DNA of 64,000 nucleotides from Pseudomonas sp. PSB18 (GTDB lineage: Bacteria > Pseudomonadota > Gammaproteobacteria > Pseudomonadales > Pseudomonadaceae). A program made the translations under genes and the position numbers. The notes beneath the pieces are model-generated. The model made no database searches, had not been told where the DNA came from, and worked only from the letters and a program-made list of their open reading frames with translations. Location: contig NZ_NOIN01000005.1 of assembly GCF_014596565.1 (NCBI RefSeq), positions 372,001 to 436,000 on the forward strand. Reading direction: 5' to 3'. The first letter of the stretch is position 1. Each line of letters begins with the position of its first letter. Shown piece after piece: positions 51,231 through 60,985 of the stretch.

Positions 51231-52151
51231 ATGCGAAGCGCTCAAATGCATTCGATCGATAAACTCATCAGCCTGGCCAACGTGCGGGGCAGCGTGGATC
51301 TACGGTGTCAGTTCCAAGGCGATTGGGCACTCGATCACCAGCAGGAAGTCTTGGGAAAAGCGCCCTATCACATTGTGTTGGCGGGAGAGTGCCGCGTCGA
51401 ATTTCCGGACGGCCAGCGCCTGCCGATGCGAGCAGGCGACATTCTGCTGCTGCCTCGTGGGGCACCGCACCTCCTGCACGGCATCGGGAAAACGGCTGAG
51501 CCGGGGACCCCGAAGCTAGTGTCCGGTGGAACACTGCCGCTTTACCGCATCGGCCGCGGGAGCACGGACCTGGACATGCTTTGCGGAAGCTTTCACTACA
51601 ATCGTGCCTCCCTGTTGTTCAGCGCCCTCCCCGAACATCTCGTGATACCCAGTGCGGCTCTCCCTGCAAGTGCTCCCCTGCCAGCGCTGGTCGACATGTT
51701 GCGAGGTGAAGCCGATAGCGATCAGGTCGGCACACATTTCTTACTCGATGCCTTGTCCCAGGCGTTGTTCACCTTGATCCTGCGCGCTCACCTCGCAAGC
51801 CACGGCCAACACACCGGCACCCTGGCCTTGTTGTCCGAAAAGCAGCTGGGCCGAGCCTGGCAGTCGATGCTGGCGGACCCGGGCTACGAATGGACGGTGG
51901 ATGCGCTGGCCGAGATTGCGAGCATGTCCCGCGCAACGTTCATGCGGGCTTTCGTGCGGGTCGCCGGCGTTTCGCCTTGGGTCTTGTTGACGCAGGTTCG
52001 AATGGAACTGGCTTTCAGCCTGCTGAGCCATTCGCACCTGGGATTGACTGATATTGCGTCCCAGGTGGGGTATCAATCCCAGGCGGCTTTCAGCAAGAAG
52101 TTCAAGGAGGTATATGGTGAGGCGCCGGGGCGGGTGCGGCGTGGGATGTAA
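51231..52151 (+). CDS. AraC-family regulator with cupin sensor domain
   Basis: This 306-aa regulator (or 301 aa from the second ATG at 51246; neither has a clear ribosome site) has an N-terminal cupin domain (residues about 15-190, including RAGDILLLPRGAPHLLHG) and two C-terminal helix-turn-helix motifs (TVDALAEIASMSRATFMRAF and the DIASQVGYQSQAAFSKKF region). Cupin AraC regulators of this type (cupin_6) commonly control an adjacent divergent oxidoreductase or detoxification gene, here the AhpD-like gene. The inducer is unknown. Confidence 0.87.
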   Translation: MRSAQMHSIDKLISLANVRGSVDLRCQFQGDWALDHQQEVLGKAPYHIVLAGECRVEFPDGQRLPMRAGDILLLPRGAPHLLHGIGKTAEPGTPKLVSGGTLPLYRIGRGSTDLDMLCGSFHYNRASLLFSALPEHLVIPSAALPASAPLPALVDMLRGEADSDQVGTHFLLDALSQALFTLILRAHLASHGQHTGTLALLSEKQLGRAWQSMLADPGYEWTVDALAEIASMSRATFMRAFVRVAGVSPWVLLTQVRMELAFSLLSHSHLGLTDIASQVGYQSQAAFSKKFKEVYGEAPGRVRRGM

Positions 52152-52195
52152 TTGATCGTCTGGGTAGAGCGCTACATGAATGCGCAGGAGCAGCA

Positions 52196-52882
52196 ATGAC
52201 GGAACAGCCAGAAGAAAACAACCTATTCCGAGTCAGGACACCCGACGATCTCGACGCGCCTGAGGCACTGGGTTTTACCGCCTGGGTTCGCGTCTGGACG
52301 GAGCTTGGGGTCAGATGCGCGTCGCAAGAGACGCACGAAAAACTCATTCGGCACTACGACGAGCCACACCGCGCGTACCACAACCGCAATCACTTGGCCG
52401 AATGCCTCCAGGTGCGTCGACTCGTTAACGCTGCTTGCCAGGCCCCTGCCGAAGTCGACCTCGCGCTGTGGTTCCACGACGCAATCTACGACCCTCTGCG
52501 CAGCGACAATGAGTTGCGCAGCGCCCAATGGCTGGACGAAGTGGCCCGTGATATTGGCCTGGACGACGAAACGCGCCGCAGGCTTTACGACCTGGTCATG
52601 GTAACGCGACACGACAGCGTCCCGCAGTCGGTAGACGAGGCGGTGTTGGTGGACACGGATCTGGCGATCCTTGGGGCATCGTTCGAGCGGTTCGAGGAGT
52701 ACGACCAACAAGTCCGCCGCGAGTACCTGCACGTGCCGATGTCTATATATCGCCAAAAGCGACGCCAGATCCTGGAGGGTTTTCTAATGCGCGAGCGCAT
52801 TTATACAACCGCACCCTACTTCGACGCATTCGAGCAGCAGGCACGCGAAAATCTTGCACGTGCCATCGATCGCCTCGATTGA
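52196..52882 (+). CDS. HD-domain metal-dependent phosphohydrolase-like protein
   Basis: This 228-aa protein has YHNRNH and WFHDAIYDP, the metal-binding His/Asp pattern of a predicted HD-superfamily phosphohydrolase group that is widespread and functionally uncharacterised. The ATG has AGGAG just upstream. It follows the AraC gene by 44 nt on the same strand but no functional link is apparent. Confidence 0.8.
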   Translation: MTEQPEENNLFRVRTPDDLDAPEALGFTAWVRVWTELGVRCASQETHEKLIRHYDEPHRAYHNRNHLAECLQVRRLVNAACQAPAEVDLALWFHDAIYDPLRSDNELRSAQWLDEVARDIGLDDETRRRLYDLVMVTRHDSVPQSVDEAVLVDTDLAILGASFERFEEYDQQVRREYLHVPMSIYRQKRRQILEGFLMRERIYTTAPYFDAFEQQARENLARAIDRLD

Positions 52883-52937
52883 AATCGGATTATGCAGCAG
52901 CATCGACGCTTACCTCCACGCGCCTCGTCGACAGGGC

Positions 52938-53393
52938 TTACCGTATCCGATACAGCACAGCAGCCCCTGGCTTGGGTTCGAAAGCCGGCACAGTGCGCTG
53001 CTTGAGGGGCATACCCGTCGCATCCCAAACCAAGGTGTCCGATGGATACTCGTCCTTGCGGGTCATGGTGTCGATCTGCTTGACGATCACCTCCGAGCTT
53101 GCAGGCACTTCAGGGTTCCACCCGAATACGCCAACCCTCCCGTAGAACACGGCAGGTGCATCGACATCAAGACGCCGGTCTGGACACATCACCAGGCCGC
53201 GATCAAGCATGACCCGCAACGCGCCGACAGGCACCGCCTTCACTGTGGGCGTGGTGCGTTCGGTGCTGTGGCCTGGGCAGACATTGGCCGAGCGGGTCAC
53301 CATGTCCTCGACCACTTCACGATCGGATTGGGCCTGCGCCGAAAAGGCAACGGCAGACAGGGCGAGCACTACAAGATTTGATTTCCAAAGCAC
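52938..53393 (-). CDS. Secreted small protein of unknown function
   Basis: This 151-aa protein has a clear signal peptide (LWKSNLVVLALSAVAFSAQA, cleaved after the AQA near residue 21). The start chosen is the GTG at 53391-53393, because AGGAGG sits six bases before it; the longer ATG frame to 53471 has no ribosome site and would put a basic non-signal stretch in front. The mature part has two Cys residues (VCPGH and MCPDRR) that could form a disulfide, and is probably periplasmic. I do not recognise the family. Confidence 0.7.
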   Translation of the reverse strand: MLWKSNLVVLALSAVAFSAQAQSDREVVEDMVTRSANVCPGHSTERTTPTVKAVPVGALRVMLDRGLVMCPDRRLDVDAPAVFYGRVGVFGWNPEVPASSEVIVKQIDTMTRKDEYPSDTLVWDATGMPLKQRTVPAFEPKPGAAVLYRIR

Positions 53394-53831
53394 CCGAAAC
53401 CTCCTATGTAAAAAATACTCCAGCGTTGCGGACCGCCCCCGGTAAGAACAGCCTGTTGTCTGGGGGCACACTTGAAGACTACAACGGCGTTGGTTTGTTC
53501 CACCTCGTATGGCCGAGTAATAACTGAACCGCCCGCAGGTTCTTCGTCCTACGATAAATCAGTGATTCGTTCGTCTCATTGTGTGGGTGCCATACATTGC
53601 CGGATCAAGCCGTACGGCTTTCACCCAGCCTTTGACGATACGACCGTATTGACGAGTGGATAGAGGGTCTGAAGTATGCGGCCGGCTAGGAAAAAGGCAG
53701 TCCTCGCTGCGTAGCTGGGCCCTCTTCGCCCGTACAGCAAAGTTCCGAAAAAGGTGCAGTCTGTTTTTTATTGAGCCTGTTATTACCACGTCACAGGCCG
53801 GGCTTAGCTCCGTCCAGATTGACGAGCACAG
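53394..53831. other. Intergenic stretch holding a recombinase remnant
   Basis: No intact gene is seen between the secreted protein and cynR. The only recognisable content is the broken tyrosine-recombinase segment listed separately at 53506-53714. Confidence 0.6.
53506..53714 (-). pseudogene. Frameshifted tyrosine recombinase fragment
   Basis: One frame reads LRSEDCLFPSRPHTSDPLST and on to YGTHTMRRT, ending in a stop, and the next frame continues SLIYRRTKNLRAVQLLLGHT before breaking off. Joined together these match the C-terminal catalytic part of phage-type site-specific integrases, with the H-x-x-R box (HTMR) and the GH(T) box. A few bases have been lost at the junction near 53562, and the N-terminal half and the catalytic Tyr region are missing. 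It is a decayed remnant of an integrative element. Confidence 0.75.
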
Positions 53832-54722
53832 CTATTGCACATTTAGCTGAACGGATACCTCTTTAGCCACCTCGATGAAAACTCGCATCGCTGCGCTCTG
53901 AAAGGCATCTTTGCGCCGCAAAAGGACGGCGGTGCGCTGCAAGCGCTCAGGCTCCAGTGCGATGGCCACCAGATCGTCATGGGCCAACGCGATTTTGGCC
54001 GGCAATAAAGTCGATAGATTCGTCCTACGAACGATTTCGATCACTGCACCGAGGGCATTGGCCTCCATTTGCACCTGAGGGCGAATCGCGTGTTTGCGGC
54101 AGTAGCGATCGATTTGTTCGCGGGTTGCAAACTCTGGGCTGAGCAGAATCAGGGACTCGGCATTCAGAGCCTGCAATCCAATGGACCGCTCCTCGGCCAA
54201 GCGGTGTCTGCGACTCACCACTAAAGCGAGGGTTTCGCTCAGCAAAGGGATGGCATCAATATTCGGTGTATTTATTTCATCGAACGCGATCCCAGCGTCC
54301 AATTCTCCAACCAAAAGCAATTCCTCGATGCGCTCTTGGGAAATCTCCTTCAGGTTGAGAGTGATCTTAGGATACCGAGAGTGAAATGCTTCGATCACGG
54401 GCCCTACCAGATAAGTCGTGAACGTGGGCGTCACGGCCACGCGCAATGAGCCTCGAGAGAGATCGCTCACATCGTGGATGGCGCTTTTAGCATCTCGCAA
54501 TTCCTGATAAGCACGGCGCGCATACAGAAGATAGACGTCTCCCGCGTCAGTCAAGCGAGTTGTGCGTCCTGAGCGGTCGAACAACTGGGCTCCAAGACTT
54601 TCTTCCAACTGTTTCACCTGCTGCGAAAGGGCTGGCTGAGACACGTGCAGCGCCGCTGCGGCCTTCGTGAAGCTGAGATGTTCCGCAACCGCGAGGAAGT
54701 ATTGGATATGACGAGCAAGCAT
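53832..54722 (-). CDS. cynR: LysR-type regulator of the cyanate operon
   Basis: This 296-aa LysR-type protein has an N-terminal winged helix-turn-helix (residues about 10-60, with [20 protein letters not shown]) and a C-terminal effector-binding domain. It is divergent from the carbonic anhydrase and cyanase genes, the CynR arrangement, and would activate them in response to cyanate. The ATG at 54720-54722 is preferred over the one at 54732-54734, because the latter lies inside an inverted repeat that looks like the operator. Confidence 0.88.
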   Translation of the reverse strand: MLARHIQYFLAVAEHLSFTKAAAALHVSQPALSQQVKQLEESLGAQLFDRSGRTTRLTDAGDVYLLYARRAYQELRDAKSAIHDVSDLSRGSLRVAVTPTFTTYLVGPVIEAFHSRYPKITLNLKEISQERIEELLLVGELDAGIAFDEINTPNIDAIPLLSETLALVVSRRHRLAEERSIGLQALNAESLILLSPEFATREQIDRYCRKHAIRPQVQMEANALGAVIEIVRRTNLSTLLPAKIALAHDDLVAIALEPERLQRTAVLLRRKDAFQSAAMRVFIEVAKEVSVQLNVQ

Positions 54723-54731
54723 GATTTCACT

Positions 54732-54780
54732 CATAAGATAATCTGATGAACACCATAATAAATGAGACTTTTATCTTATG
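54732..54780. promoter_or_regulatory. Candidate CynR operator
   Basis: CATAAGATAA at 54732-54741 is exactly complementary to TTATCTTATG at 54771-54780, flanking 29 AT-rich bases between cynR and cynT. A dyad of this kind in a divergent LysR promoter is a plausible regulator site controlling both genes. Confidence 0.55.
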
Positions 54781-54832
54781 TAATGTGTTGCTTAATCTTT
54801 GTTTCACACCCAGAGACATTGAGACAGCAACC

Positions 54833-55492
54833 ATGAAAGCGATCATCGACGGTTTTCTGAAATTCCAAAAAAACGCCTTCCCTGAGCGGGTCAAACTGTT
54901 CAAGGACTTGGCTAATCAGCAGAGCCCAAGAGCGTTGTTCATCTCTTGCTCAGATAGCCGATTGGTGCCTGAACTCGTCACCCAGCGCGAGCCAGGCGAT
55001 CTGTTTGTAATCCGCAATGCCGGCAACATCGTGCCGTCATATGGCCCGGAGCCGGGTGGCGTTTCGGCCTCTGTTGAATATGCGGTCGCCGCTCTCCAGG
55101 TCGCAGACATCGTGATCTGCGGCCACTCCGACTGCGGCGCGATGACCGCCATAGCAACGTGCAAGTGTCTGGATCACATGCCTGCCGTTGCCGGATGGCT
55201 CCGTTACGCCGACTCGGCCAAGGTGGTTAACGAAGCCCGCAAACATGCGGATCTACCGAGCAAAGTTACGTCCATGGTGCGTGAAAACGTCATCGCGCAA
55301 CTGGCCAACCTCCAGACACATCCATCCGTTCGCCTGGCTCTCGAAGAAGGCCGCGTCACCCTGCATGGTTGGATCTATGACATCGAGAGCGGGCGTATCG
55401 ACGCCTTCGATGGCAATACCGGGACTTTCGTGCCCCTCGCAGAGAACCCCGAAGTTCACGCCGTTTCCCAGCAAGCCAGGCACGTCGCCTGA
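54833..55492 (+). CDS. cynT: Beta-class carbonic anhydrase of the cyanate operon
   Basis: This 219-aa cytoplasmic zinc enzyme interconverts CO2 and bicarbonate; cyanase needs bicarbonate as co-substrate, so CynT keeps the pool filled. The zinc ligands and active-site dyad are visible in CSDSR and HSDCG. The length equals that of E. coli CynT. The ATG at 54833 is chosen because conserved family sequence ([12 protein letters not shown]) starts there; the frame stays open to 54746 but that part looks non-coding. cynS follows 40 nt later on the same strand. Confidence 0.92.
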   Translation: MKAIIDGFLKFQKNAFPERVKLFKDLANQQSPRALFISCSDSRLVPELVTQREPGDLFVIRNAGNIVPSYGPEPGGVSASVEYAVAALQVADIVICGHSDCGAMTAIATCKCLDHMPAVAGWLRYADSAKVVNEARKHADLPSKVTSMVRENVIAQLANLQTHPSVRLALEEGRVTLHGWIYDIESGRIDAFDGNTGTFVPLAENPEVHAVSQQARHVA

Positions 55493-55532
55493 AACCCGTA
55501 GCTGTAACCCTTACTAACCTAGGAGATTCGCC

Positions 55533-56003
55533 ATGATCCAGACTCAAGCCACCCGCACCGCGCGCCAAGAACTGACCGAAACCATCATTTTGGCTAAGGC
55601 TCGCAAGGACCTGTCCTTCGCCGAGATCGTTGACGGCACCGGCCTGTCCGAAGCCTTCGTCACTGCCGCCCTGCTCGGCCAGCATCCGCTGCCTTCCAGC
55701 GCCGCCCATGTCGTGGGCAAGAAACTCGAGCTTGATGCTGATCAAGTCGCTTTGCTGCAATCGATGCCAGTTCGCGGCAGTTTTTTTGACGGCGTACCGT
55801 CCGACCCGACTATCTACCGTTTCTACGAAATGATGTCGGTATACGGCACCACCCTCAAAGCTCTGGTTCACGAAAAGTTCGGCGACGGCATCATCAGTGC
55901 CATCAACTTCAAGCTGGACATCAAGAAAGTCGAAGATCCGGAGGGCGGCCATCGCGCCGTTATCACCTTGGACGGCAAGTACCTGCCCACCAAGCCTTTC
56001 TGA
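55533..56003 (+). CDS. cynS: Cyanate hydratase (cyanase)
   Basis: This 156-aa enzyme converts cyanate and bicarbonate to ammonia and CO2. The three catalytic residues Arg96, Glu99 and Ser122 are all at the numbers known for E. coli CynS, and the length is the same. AGGAG precedes the ATG. It forms an operon with the carbonic anhydrase under the divergent LysR regulator. Confidence 0.96.
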   Translation: MIQTQATRTARQELTETIILAKARKDLSFAEIVDGTGLSEAFVTAALLGQHPLPSSAAHVVGKKLELDADQVALLQSMPVRGSFFDGVPSDPTIYRFYEMMSVYGTTLKALVHEKFGDGIISAINFKLDIKKVEDPEGGHRAVITLDGKYLPTKPF

Positions 56004-56114
56004 TGTAAGTCAGCCCGGCGTCTGACGGCAACCGGGCTACACCTCAACCCTTTTTACGACTGAGCACCGCTCAAGTGCTTTGGTCTTCTCACGCCCTCAC
56101 TACAGGTGTTCACT

Positions 56115-56369
56115 ATGAAACGGTTACTCGCTTTACTCCTAGGCTGCATTGGCTCTGTCGCTATGGCCGATGAGCAAGATACTCAGACTGCGCATATTAC
56201 GGTCGAGCCCTATCGCTACTCTCAACACTTGGACATCGCTCACATTGTGTCTATTACTCAGATACCCGATAGCTGCGATGTAGTGCCGGCGCAGATGACT
56301 TATGACGACTCCAAGGGCGACCGGCACATCATGGAGTACCACGTTATAGGTACCGGCTGTACGAATTGA
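56115..56369 (+). CDS. DUF2790 family secreted small protein
   Basis: This 84-aa protein has a signal peptide (MKRLLALLLGCIGSVAMA) followed by the DUF2790 pattern: YRYSQHLDIAHIVSI, then CDVVPAQMTYDDSKG and a final Cys near the end. The family is small, mostly found in Pseudomonas, periplasmic and of unknown function. The start is the ATG at 56115 with AGGTG upstream. A short inverted repeat (CTGGCGC/GCGCCAG, 56390-56414) follows the gene and may help end transcription. Confidence 0.85.
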   Translation: MKRLLALLLGCIGSVAMADEQDTQTAHITVEPYRYSQHLDIAHIVSITQIPDSCDVVPAQMTYDDSKGDRHIMEYHVIGTGCTN

Positions 56370-57354
56370 CTCTTCTCCCGTCCGCTCATCTGGCGCTAGA
56401 TCGCTCGGCGCCAGGGACGGGGGCTCAAACACCCGCTGTCTCCTGTCCTTCTTAAAAAATAACCCTTCGCTACTTGCGCCCATACAGCGCGCTTCCCGCC
56501 TCTACTCGGCAGTAATAGCACGGAAGTGCATTTACTCAGGCCGTATCCACTACCAAGAACCGCCAACGGCTGACTGACAAAATCCAGCTCATCGCGAATT
56601 CCCGCTTGCTACAAACGGAGTAGCGAGAGGAAATCAGCCAACGTGGCACTTCTGTCACTCTCATGTCGGCGTAACGCAAAATCAGAAGCGGAACCCTGAC
56701 CTTGAATCCTCTATTCGGGCCAGCACACCTTGCCGTGTCTTCAGGCAGGGACGTCATACGACCACGAGCGCTGTTGCTTGAGCGAGACGGATTGCGTTCA
56801 GTCTATGAATGCAGCAGTCATCAGCGCGCCCCCACTTGGCTGCGCATGGATCTGAGGAACAACTTGCTACCATCTCGTGCATTACGACGGGGAATCAGTT
56901 GCCGTCGTTAAGAATAGGGCCACAGCACCGCGCCGACTGGACTTGATTCATATAGTCCACATCAATCATGGAACATCACATTGAGAATCGAGTAAACAAA
57001 AGTGCAGGTAACTCTATTTCCCTAAACGGTAGTGCCTGAAAATTACGCACCTCTCGTCTGTCCCGCCGGTACTGATGCCTGCTTTAGCCGGCTGCCCTCA
57101 GAACCCTTACGAAGCCTTTGCAGCCTCATGGGTGGACCTGATGGAGCAGGCATTGCTAGAGGACTTCAGTAATAGACTCATGGCTGAAAAAACTGCGACC
57201 GCTAGACCTTTCGCGAAGCGGACGGTGAGGATCGTTGGCAGGCGGAAAAGCTGGATAGGACCGGCAAAGAATTGGAGGATAAAGCTTGGAGGGATTGCGG
57301 GCGGTTACGGGTTAGAGGATTTTTGATGAAGAAATTATTTATAGCGTTGGGCTC
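56370..57354. other. Non-coding stretch without a recognisable gene
   Basis: About 985 nt between the DUF2790 gene and the terminator of the DUF1348 gene. Open frames up to 83 codons occur on both strands, but none has a convincing ribosome site, family resemblance or Pseudomonas-like codon usage. Composition is less GC-rich than the NRPS region. Confidence 0.5.
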
Positions 57355-57397
57355 AAAAACCGACCTGAGCCTTTTCAACGAAAGGATCAGGTCGGTT
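57355..57397 (-). terminator. Intrinsic terminator of the DUF1348 gene
   Basis: Perfect 11-bp arms AACCGACCTGA (57358-57368) and TCAGGTCGGTT (57387-57397) enclose further pairing (CCTTT with AAAGG). On the minus strand the stem is followed by a T run (57355-57359 read as AAAAA on plus). It starts 8 nt after the stop of the gene at 57405. Confidence 0.85.
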
Positions 57398-57404
57398 GAG
57401 ATAT

Positions 57405-57881
57405 TTACAGACCGAGGTCAGACAGGCTTGGATGGTCATCTGGGCGGCGTCCCAGTGGCCAATGGAACTTGCGTTCGCTCTCCTTGATGGGCATGTCGTT
57501 CACGCAGGCGAAGCGACGGTGCATCAAGCCATCCGCTTCGAATTCCCAGTTTTCGTTACCGTAAGAGCGGAACCAGTTACCTGAATCATCATGCCACTCG
57601 TATGCGTAACGTACAGCGATGCGGTTGTCGGTAAACGCCCAGAGTTCTTTGATCAGACGATAATCAAGCTCTTTTCTCCATTTGCGAGTAAGGAAACCTT
57701 TGGCTTCTTCGCGATTGGTAGCAAATTCCGCTCGGTTGCGCCATTTGGTATCCAGTGTATAGGCAAGCGATACTTTTTCGGGATCGCGGCTGTTCCAGCC
57801 ATCTTCAGCGAGTCGGACTTTCTCAATCGCCGTTTCACGAGTGAACGGAGGAAGTGGCGGACGAGTTTGTGCATTGGACAT
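57405..57881 (-). CDS. DUF1348 / NTF2-like protein
   Basis: This 158-aa protein matches the DUF1348 family, single-domain NTF2-like folds of unknown function. Visible features are the [22 protein letters not shown] start, KWRNR, FLTRKW and the GNENWEFE segment. A TetR-family gene lies 253 nt upstream on the same strand and may control it. A strong terminator follows. Confidence 0.87.
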   Translation of the reverse strand: MSNAQTRPPLPPFTRETAIEKVRLAEDGWNSRDPEKVSLAYTLDTKWRNRAEFATNREEAKGFLTRKWRKELDYRLIKELWAFTDNRIAVRYAYEWHDDSGNWFRSYGNENWEFEADGLMHRRFACVNDMPIKESERKFHWPLGRRPDDHPSLSDLGL

Positions 57882-57962
57882 GATAGTGCCTCCAGGACAA
57901 TTGGATGTATCGGTTTATTTAACGTTTTCGGAACTCAGCAAAACGGTACAACTTTATTTCAA

Positions 57963-57999
57963 CGATTATCATCACAACGTCAACGCGTCATGATAATCG
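57963..57999. repeat. Inverted repeat between DUF1348 and TetR genes
   Basis: CGATTATCAT (57963-57972) is exactly complementary to ATGATAATCG (57990-57999), with 17 nt between. It lies 82 nt upstream of the DUF1348 start and could be an operator in its promoter. There is no T run on either side. Confidence 0.5.
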
Positions 58000-58134
58000 C
58001 GATTTACATCAGCATCTAAACAATCTAGCTATGCGAACGGGTACGAGCAGCCACGCAGACTAATATGCGTCAGGGGCATATTTGAACCGCACGCCTTGCG
58101 AAGATGTCAGAAAGTCAATTTCTTGCAGCGACAC

Positions 58135-58680
58135 CTATTTAATCAGCAACTGTGCAACTTCTTTTGCGTCATCGACGGCACTGTAATCGCCCATCACGTG
58201 CGCCATGGTGATTGCGCCTTCAATTAATATGAGTAGTTGTCTCGCCAAGACGACTGGGTGCTCCGTATTCAACTGCTCGGTCAGCTCGAGTGTGTAATTG
58301 AGTAATTTCTGCTTATGCAGTTTGGCAATATGGCGAATAGGATCATCGGGATCCCCAACTTCTCCTGCTGTATTAATGAAAGCGCAGCCTCGAAATCCGT
58401 CTGACTCAAACCATCCCTTGAGCACCGTAAAGATATTAAGAATACGACCTTGCGGAGTTTCCGCTCTATTGCATTCCATTCTGAACCATTGCATCCAACG
58501 TACATCACGAGCATTCAGTGCAGCAGCTGCCACTTCATCTTTGGTCGCAAAATAGCGATAAATACTTTTACGAGCTACACCTGAGGTCTTCACCAGAAGA
58601 TCCATGCCTGTCGCATGAATGCCATTCTGATAAATAAGTTTCTCAGCGGTCGTTAGAATTTTTTCTCGGGTATCTGTCAT
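58135..58680 (-). CDS. TetR-family transcriptional regulator
   Basis: This 181-aa repressor has an N-terminal helix-turn-helix (residues about 5-50, with MDLLVKTSGVARKSIYRYF) and a C-terminal ligand domain of the group that regulates oxidoreductases and efflux. The third in-frame ATG (58678-58680) is chosen because GGAG lies seven bases before it. A perfect palindrome sits 24 nt upstream, consistent with autorepression. Its likely target, besides itself, is the DUF1348 gene downstream. Confidence 0.85.
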   Translation of the reverse strand: MTDTREKILTTAEKLIYQNGIHATGMDLLVKTSGVARKSIYRYFATKDEVAAAALNARDVRWMQWFRMECNRAETPQGRILNIFTVLKGWFESDGFRGCAFINTAGEVGDPDDPIRHIAKLHKQKLLNYTLELTEQLNTEHPVVLARQLLILIEGAITMAHVMGDYSAVDDAKEVAQLLIK

Positions 58681-58703
58681 TTTCATCTCCATGGACTCAA
58701 TGT

Positions 58704-58717
58704 AGAACGATCGTTCT
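58704..58717. promoter_or_regulatory. Palindromic operator of the TetR gene
   Basis: AGAACGATCGTTCT is a perfect 14-bp palindrome immediately upstream of the TetR coding region, typical of TetR autoregulatory sites. I did not find a second copy near the DUF1348 promoter. Confidence 0.6.
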
Positions 58718-59138
58718 CCTCGGTCAAGCTTCGCTTGAATTTTTTTTGAGCGACTGTCGAGCGCTGACTATACGAGGGACCGCGTAGCCGGGCCTGATGC
58801 ATCCAGTCTGCGATAAAAAACCGTGTCGCTCATTTTCTCGAACTGCACTGGCCGGCTTTTTCTGCTGCATCAGCCCCAGCTCTTTGATGGTGTTGGCAGC
58901 AAACTCGATGAACGCTGAATGTCCGCTTCTGGCCGCTTTCTACCACTCGCGAGAGGCTACAGCCGACCAGAAGCCTGGAGTCGCTCCAGCGCTGCTCGAC
59001 TGAATCTCGGGCCATCTCATCATTCTCAAAAAAACCACAAATAGCTCACAGAATTTTCATCCGCTTTCGCCAACCCTGTAATCGCTGGCGAAGGGCCAGC
59101 TCTCGAAGGCGTTATGTGATACGCCACCGGAGCCAAAC
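58718..59138. other. Intergenic stretch before the chemotaxis receptor
   Basis: No supported gene. On the minus strand near 58830-58930 a short frame reads FIEFAANTIKELGLMQQKK, possibly the C-terminal end of a decayed gene, but it is too short to name. Confidence 0.4.
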
Positions 59139-60764
59139 ATGAATCTGAGATCGCTCAATATCGCGCGCAGAGCTGCATTCTGCTTTGGTGTCATCACTTT
59201 GCTTTTGATCGGGCTGGGAGGCTTCTCCTACGTTCAAATCGGCCACTTGCGCACCGCGGAACAAGACATAGAAGAAAACTCACTGCCTAGCATTCAAGTG
59301 GTCGATGACATTCAAATTGCGCTTCTACACGCTCGCCTCGAGAGCATCAGGATGCTGGCCAGCACCGATCCCTCAGTCAAAAGCGCGTCGCAAGCCAAAG
59401 TACGACAAGCCATGGAGACCCTACAGTCGCGCAGCGAATACTATCGACAGAATCTGATGACAGGCGATAAGGACCGCGCCCTGTTCGATGACGCCCAAAC
59501 CGCGATGAACACCTACATCGATGGATTGAAGCAAGTCATTGCATTGGACACTTCCGACCATGACAAGGCCGTTGCCTTTGCCAACTCCGAGCAGGCAAAT
59601 CGCGCCACTGCCTATCAAGAAAAACTCACGCTCATGCGCGAGCTGAACGCAAAAGAGGCGGAGCAGTCAGGCGCCATTGCGACGGCAGTGTATGACCATA
59701 GCGTCAACGTCCTGATGATTGTGGTAATCGTCGCGCTGATTCTCACGGTCTTCCTCGCTATCGCCTTGACCCGCAGCATTGTCAACCCGATCAACACATC
59801 GCTGAAACTGGCTGAAGACATTGCCGAAGGGGATCTGACCCGGCAGTTGGAGGTCACCGGAAAAGATGAAGCATCCCGCTTGATGCAGGCGCTCAACATC
59901 ATGTCGGAGAAGCTGCGGCGAACCGTTCTGGAGATTTCGGGTGCGTCTACTCAACTGAGCACCGCCGCCGTCGAAATGACGTCCATCACTGAAAGCGCCG
60001 ACCGGACATTGCAGCAACAAAACAGCGAAATCGAGCAAGCCGCTACCGCAGTCAACGAGATGAGTGCGGCCGTTGAAGAAGTGGCTCGCAATGCTACGTC
60101 AACCTCCCAGGCAGCCCAGCAGTCGAGCCTGTCGGCAGACCTGGGCAATGAACGTGTCACTGAAACCCTGGCGGCCATGCGCAACCTGACGAGCCTGGTG
60201 GAAGGTTCATCCGCACAGGTGCTGGCGCTGGCCGGCCAAGCCCAGGACATCAGCAAAGTGTTGAGCGTCATCCGGGGCATTGCCGAGCAGACCAATCTCC
60301 TGGCATTGAATGCCGCCATCGAAGCGGCTCGGGCAGGCGAGCAAGGTCGAGGCTTTGCAGTGGTTGCCGACGAAGTGCGCGCCCTGGCACATCGTACGCA
60401 AACCTCCACCCAGGAAATCGAACAGATGATCGCGGCGATCCAGGCAGGCTCTTCTGCAACGGTGGAGTCGATGCACAAAAGCACCCAGGAGGTGCATAGC
60501 ACCCGGAAAACCGCCGAAGACGCCGGGCAATCCTTGCAGCAAATCACCCATGCCGTACTGGAGATAAACGAACGCAACCTGCAAATCGCAACGGCGTCCG
60601 AGCAACAGGCGCATGTAGCGCGTGATGTGGATCGAAGCCTGGTCAGCATTCGCGATCTGGCGGTGCAAAGCAGCGAAGGAACCCGTCAAACCCTCGTTGC
60701 CAGTAACGAGCTGTCGCAACTCGCGGTGAACCTGAACAACCTGGTGCTGCGGTTCAAGACGTGA
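59139..60764 (+). CDS. Methyl-accepting chemotaxis protein
   Basis: This 541-aa transmembrane receptor has a first membrane segment at about residues 11-32, a periplasmic four-helix-bundle ligand domain (about 33-188), a second membrane segment (about 190-212), a HAMP domain (about 213-265), and a cytoplasmic signalling domain with the highly conserved hairpin [20 protein letters not shown] near residues 385-405. It signals to CheW/CheA. The ligand cannot be predicted from the sequence. It stands alone; an 8-bp stem (CCTGGAAG/CTTCCAGG, 60780-60808) follows but lacks a T run. Confidence 0.93.
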   Translation: MNLRSLNIARRAAFCFGVITLLLIGLGGFSYVQIGHLRTAEQDIEENSLPSIQVVDDIQIALLHARLESIRMLASTDPSVKSASQAKVRQAMETLQSRSEYYRQNLMTGDKDRALFDDAQTAMNTYIDGLKQVIALDTSDHDKAVAFANSEQANRATAYQEKLTLMRELNAKEAEQSGAIATAVYDHSVNVLMIVVIVALILTVFLAIALTRSIVNPINTSLKLAEDIAEGDLTRQLEVTGKDEASRLMQALNIMSEKLRRTVLEISGASTQLSTAAVEMTSITESADRTLQQQNSEIEQAATAVNEMSAAVEEVARNATSTSQAAQQSSLSADLGNERVTETLAAMRNLTSLVEGSSAQVLALAGQAQDISKVLSVIRGIAEQTNLLALNAAIEAARAGEQGRGFAVVADEVRALAHRTQTSTQEIEQMIAAIQAGSSATVESMHKSTQEVHSTRKTAEDAGQSLQQITHAVLEINERNLQIATASEQQAHVARDVDRSLVSIRDLAVQSSEGTRQTLVASNELSQLAVNLNNLVLRFKT

Positions 60765-60985
60765 CTGCCTCGTTGTCTTCCTGGAAGGTCCGAGCAGGGT
60801 CTTCCAGGGAGCGTCAAATCACCGACCTGGTCCCATTTGCAAGCGGGTATGCTCCCTGCCCGTGATGGGGCTACATCAGCAGCCGAAGGTCGAGGGTGCT
60901 CAACGTCCAAACAGCAATATCGTTCAATACGGCAACCGCACAATCCTGGATTCTGAACCCCCTTCATAATCGATGTGCACTGCTC

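Noticed and set aside
56536..56911. Open frames of 73 and 69 codons on both strands.
   Set aside because: No ribosome site, no recognisable domain, and unusual residue composition.
57075..57326. 83-codon plus-strand frame with a helical-looking start.
   Set aside because: No ribosome site or family match; lies in a low-coding region.
58797..59015. Minus-strand fragment with FIEFAANTIKELG, possibly the end of a Fic-like or similar protein.
   Set aside because: Only about 25 residues look protein-like; too little to call a pseudogene.
60780..60808. 8-bp stem after the chemotaxis receptor gene as an intrinsic terminator.
   Set aside because: The stem is followed by GAGCG and no T run, so termination is doubtful.
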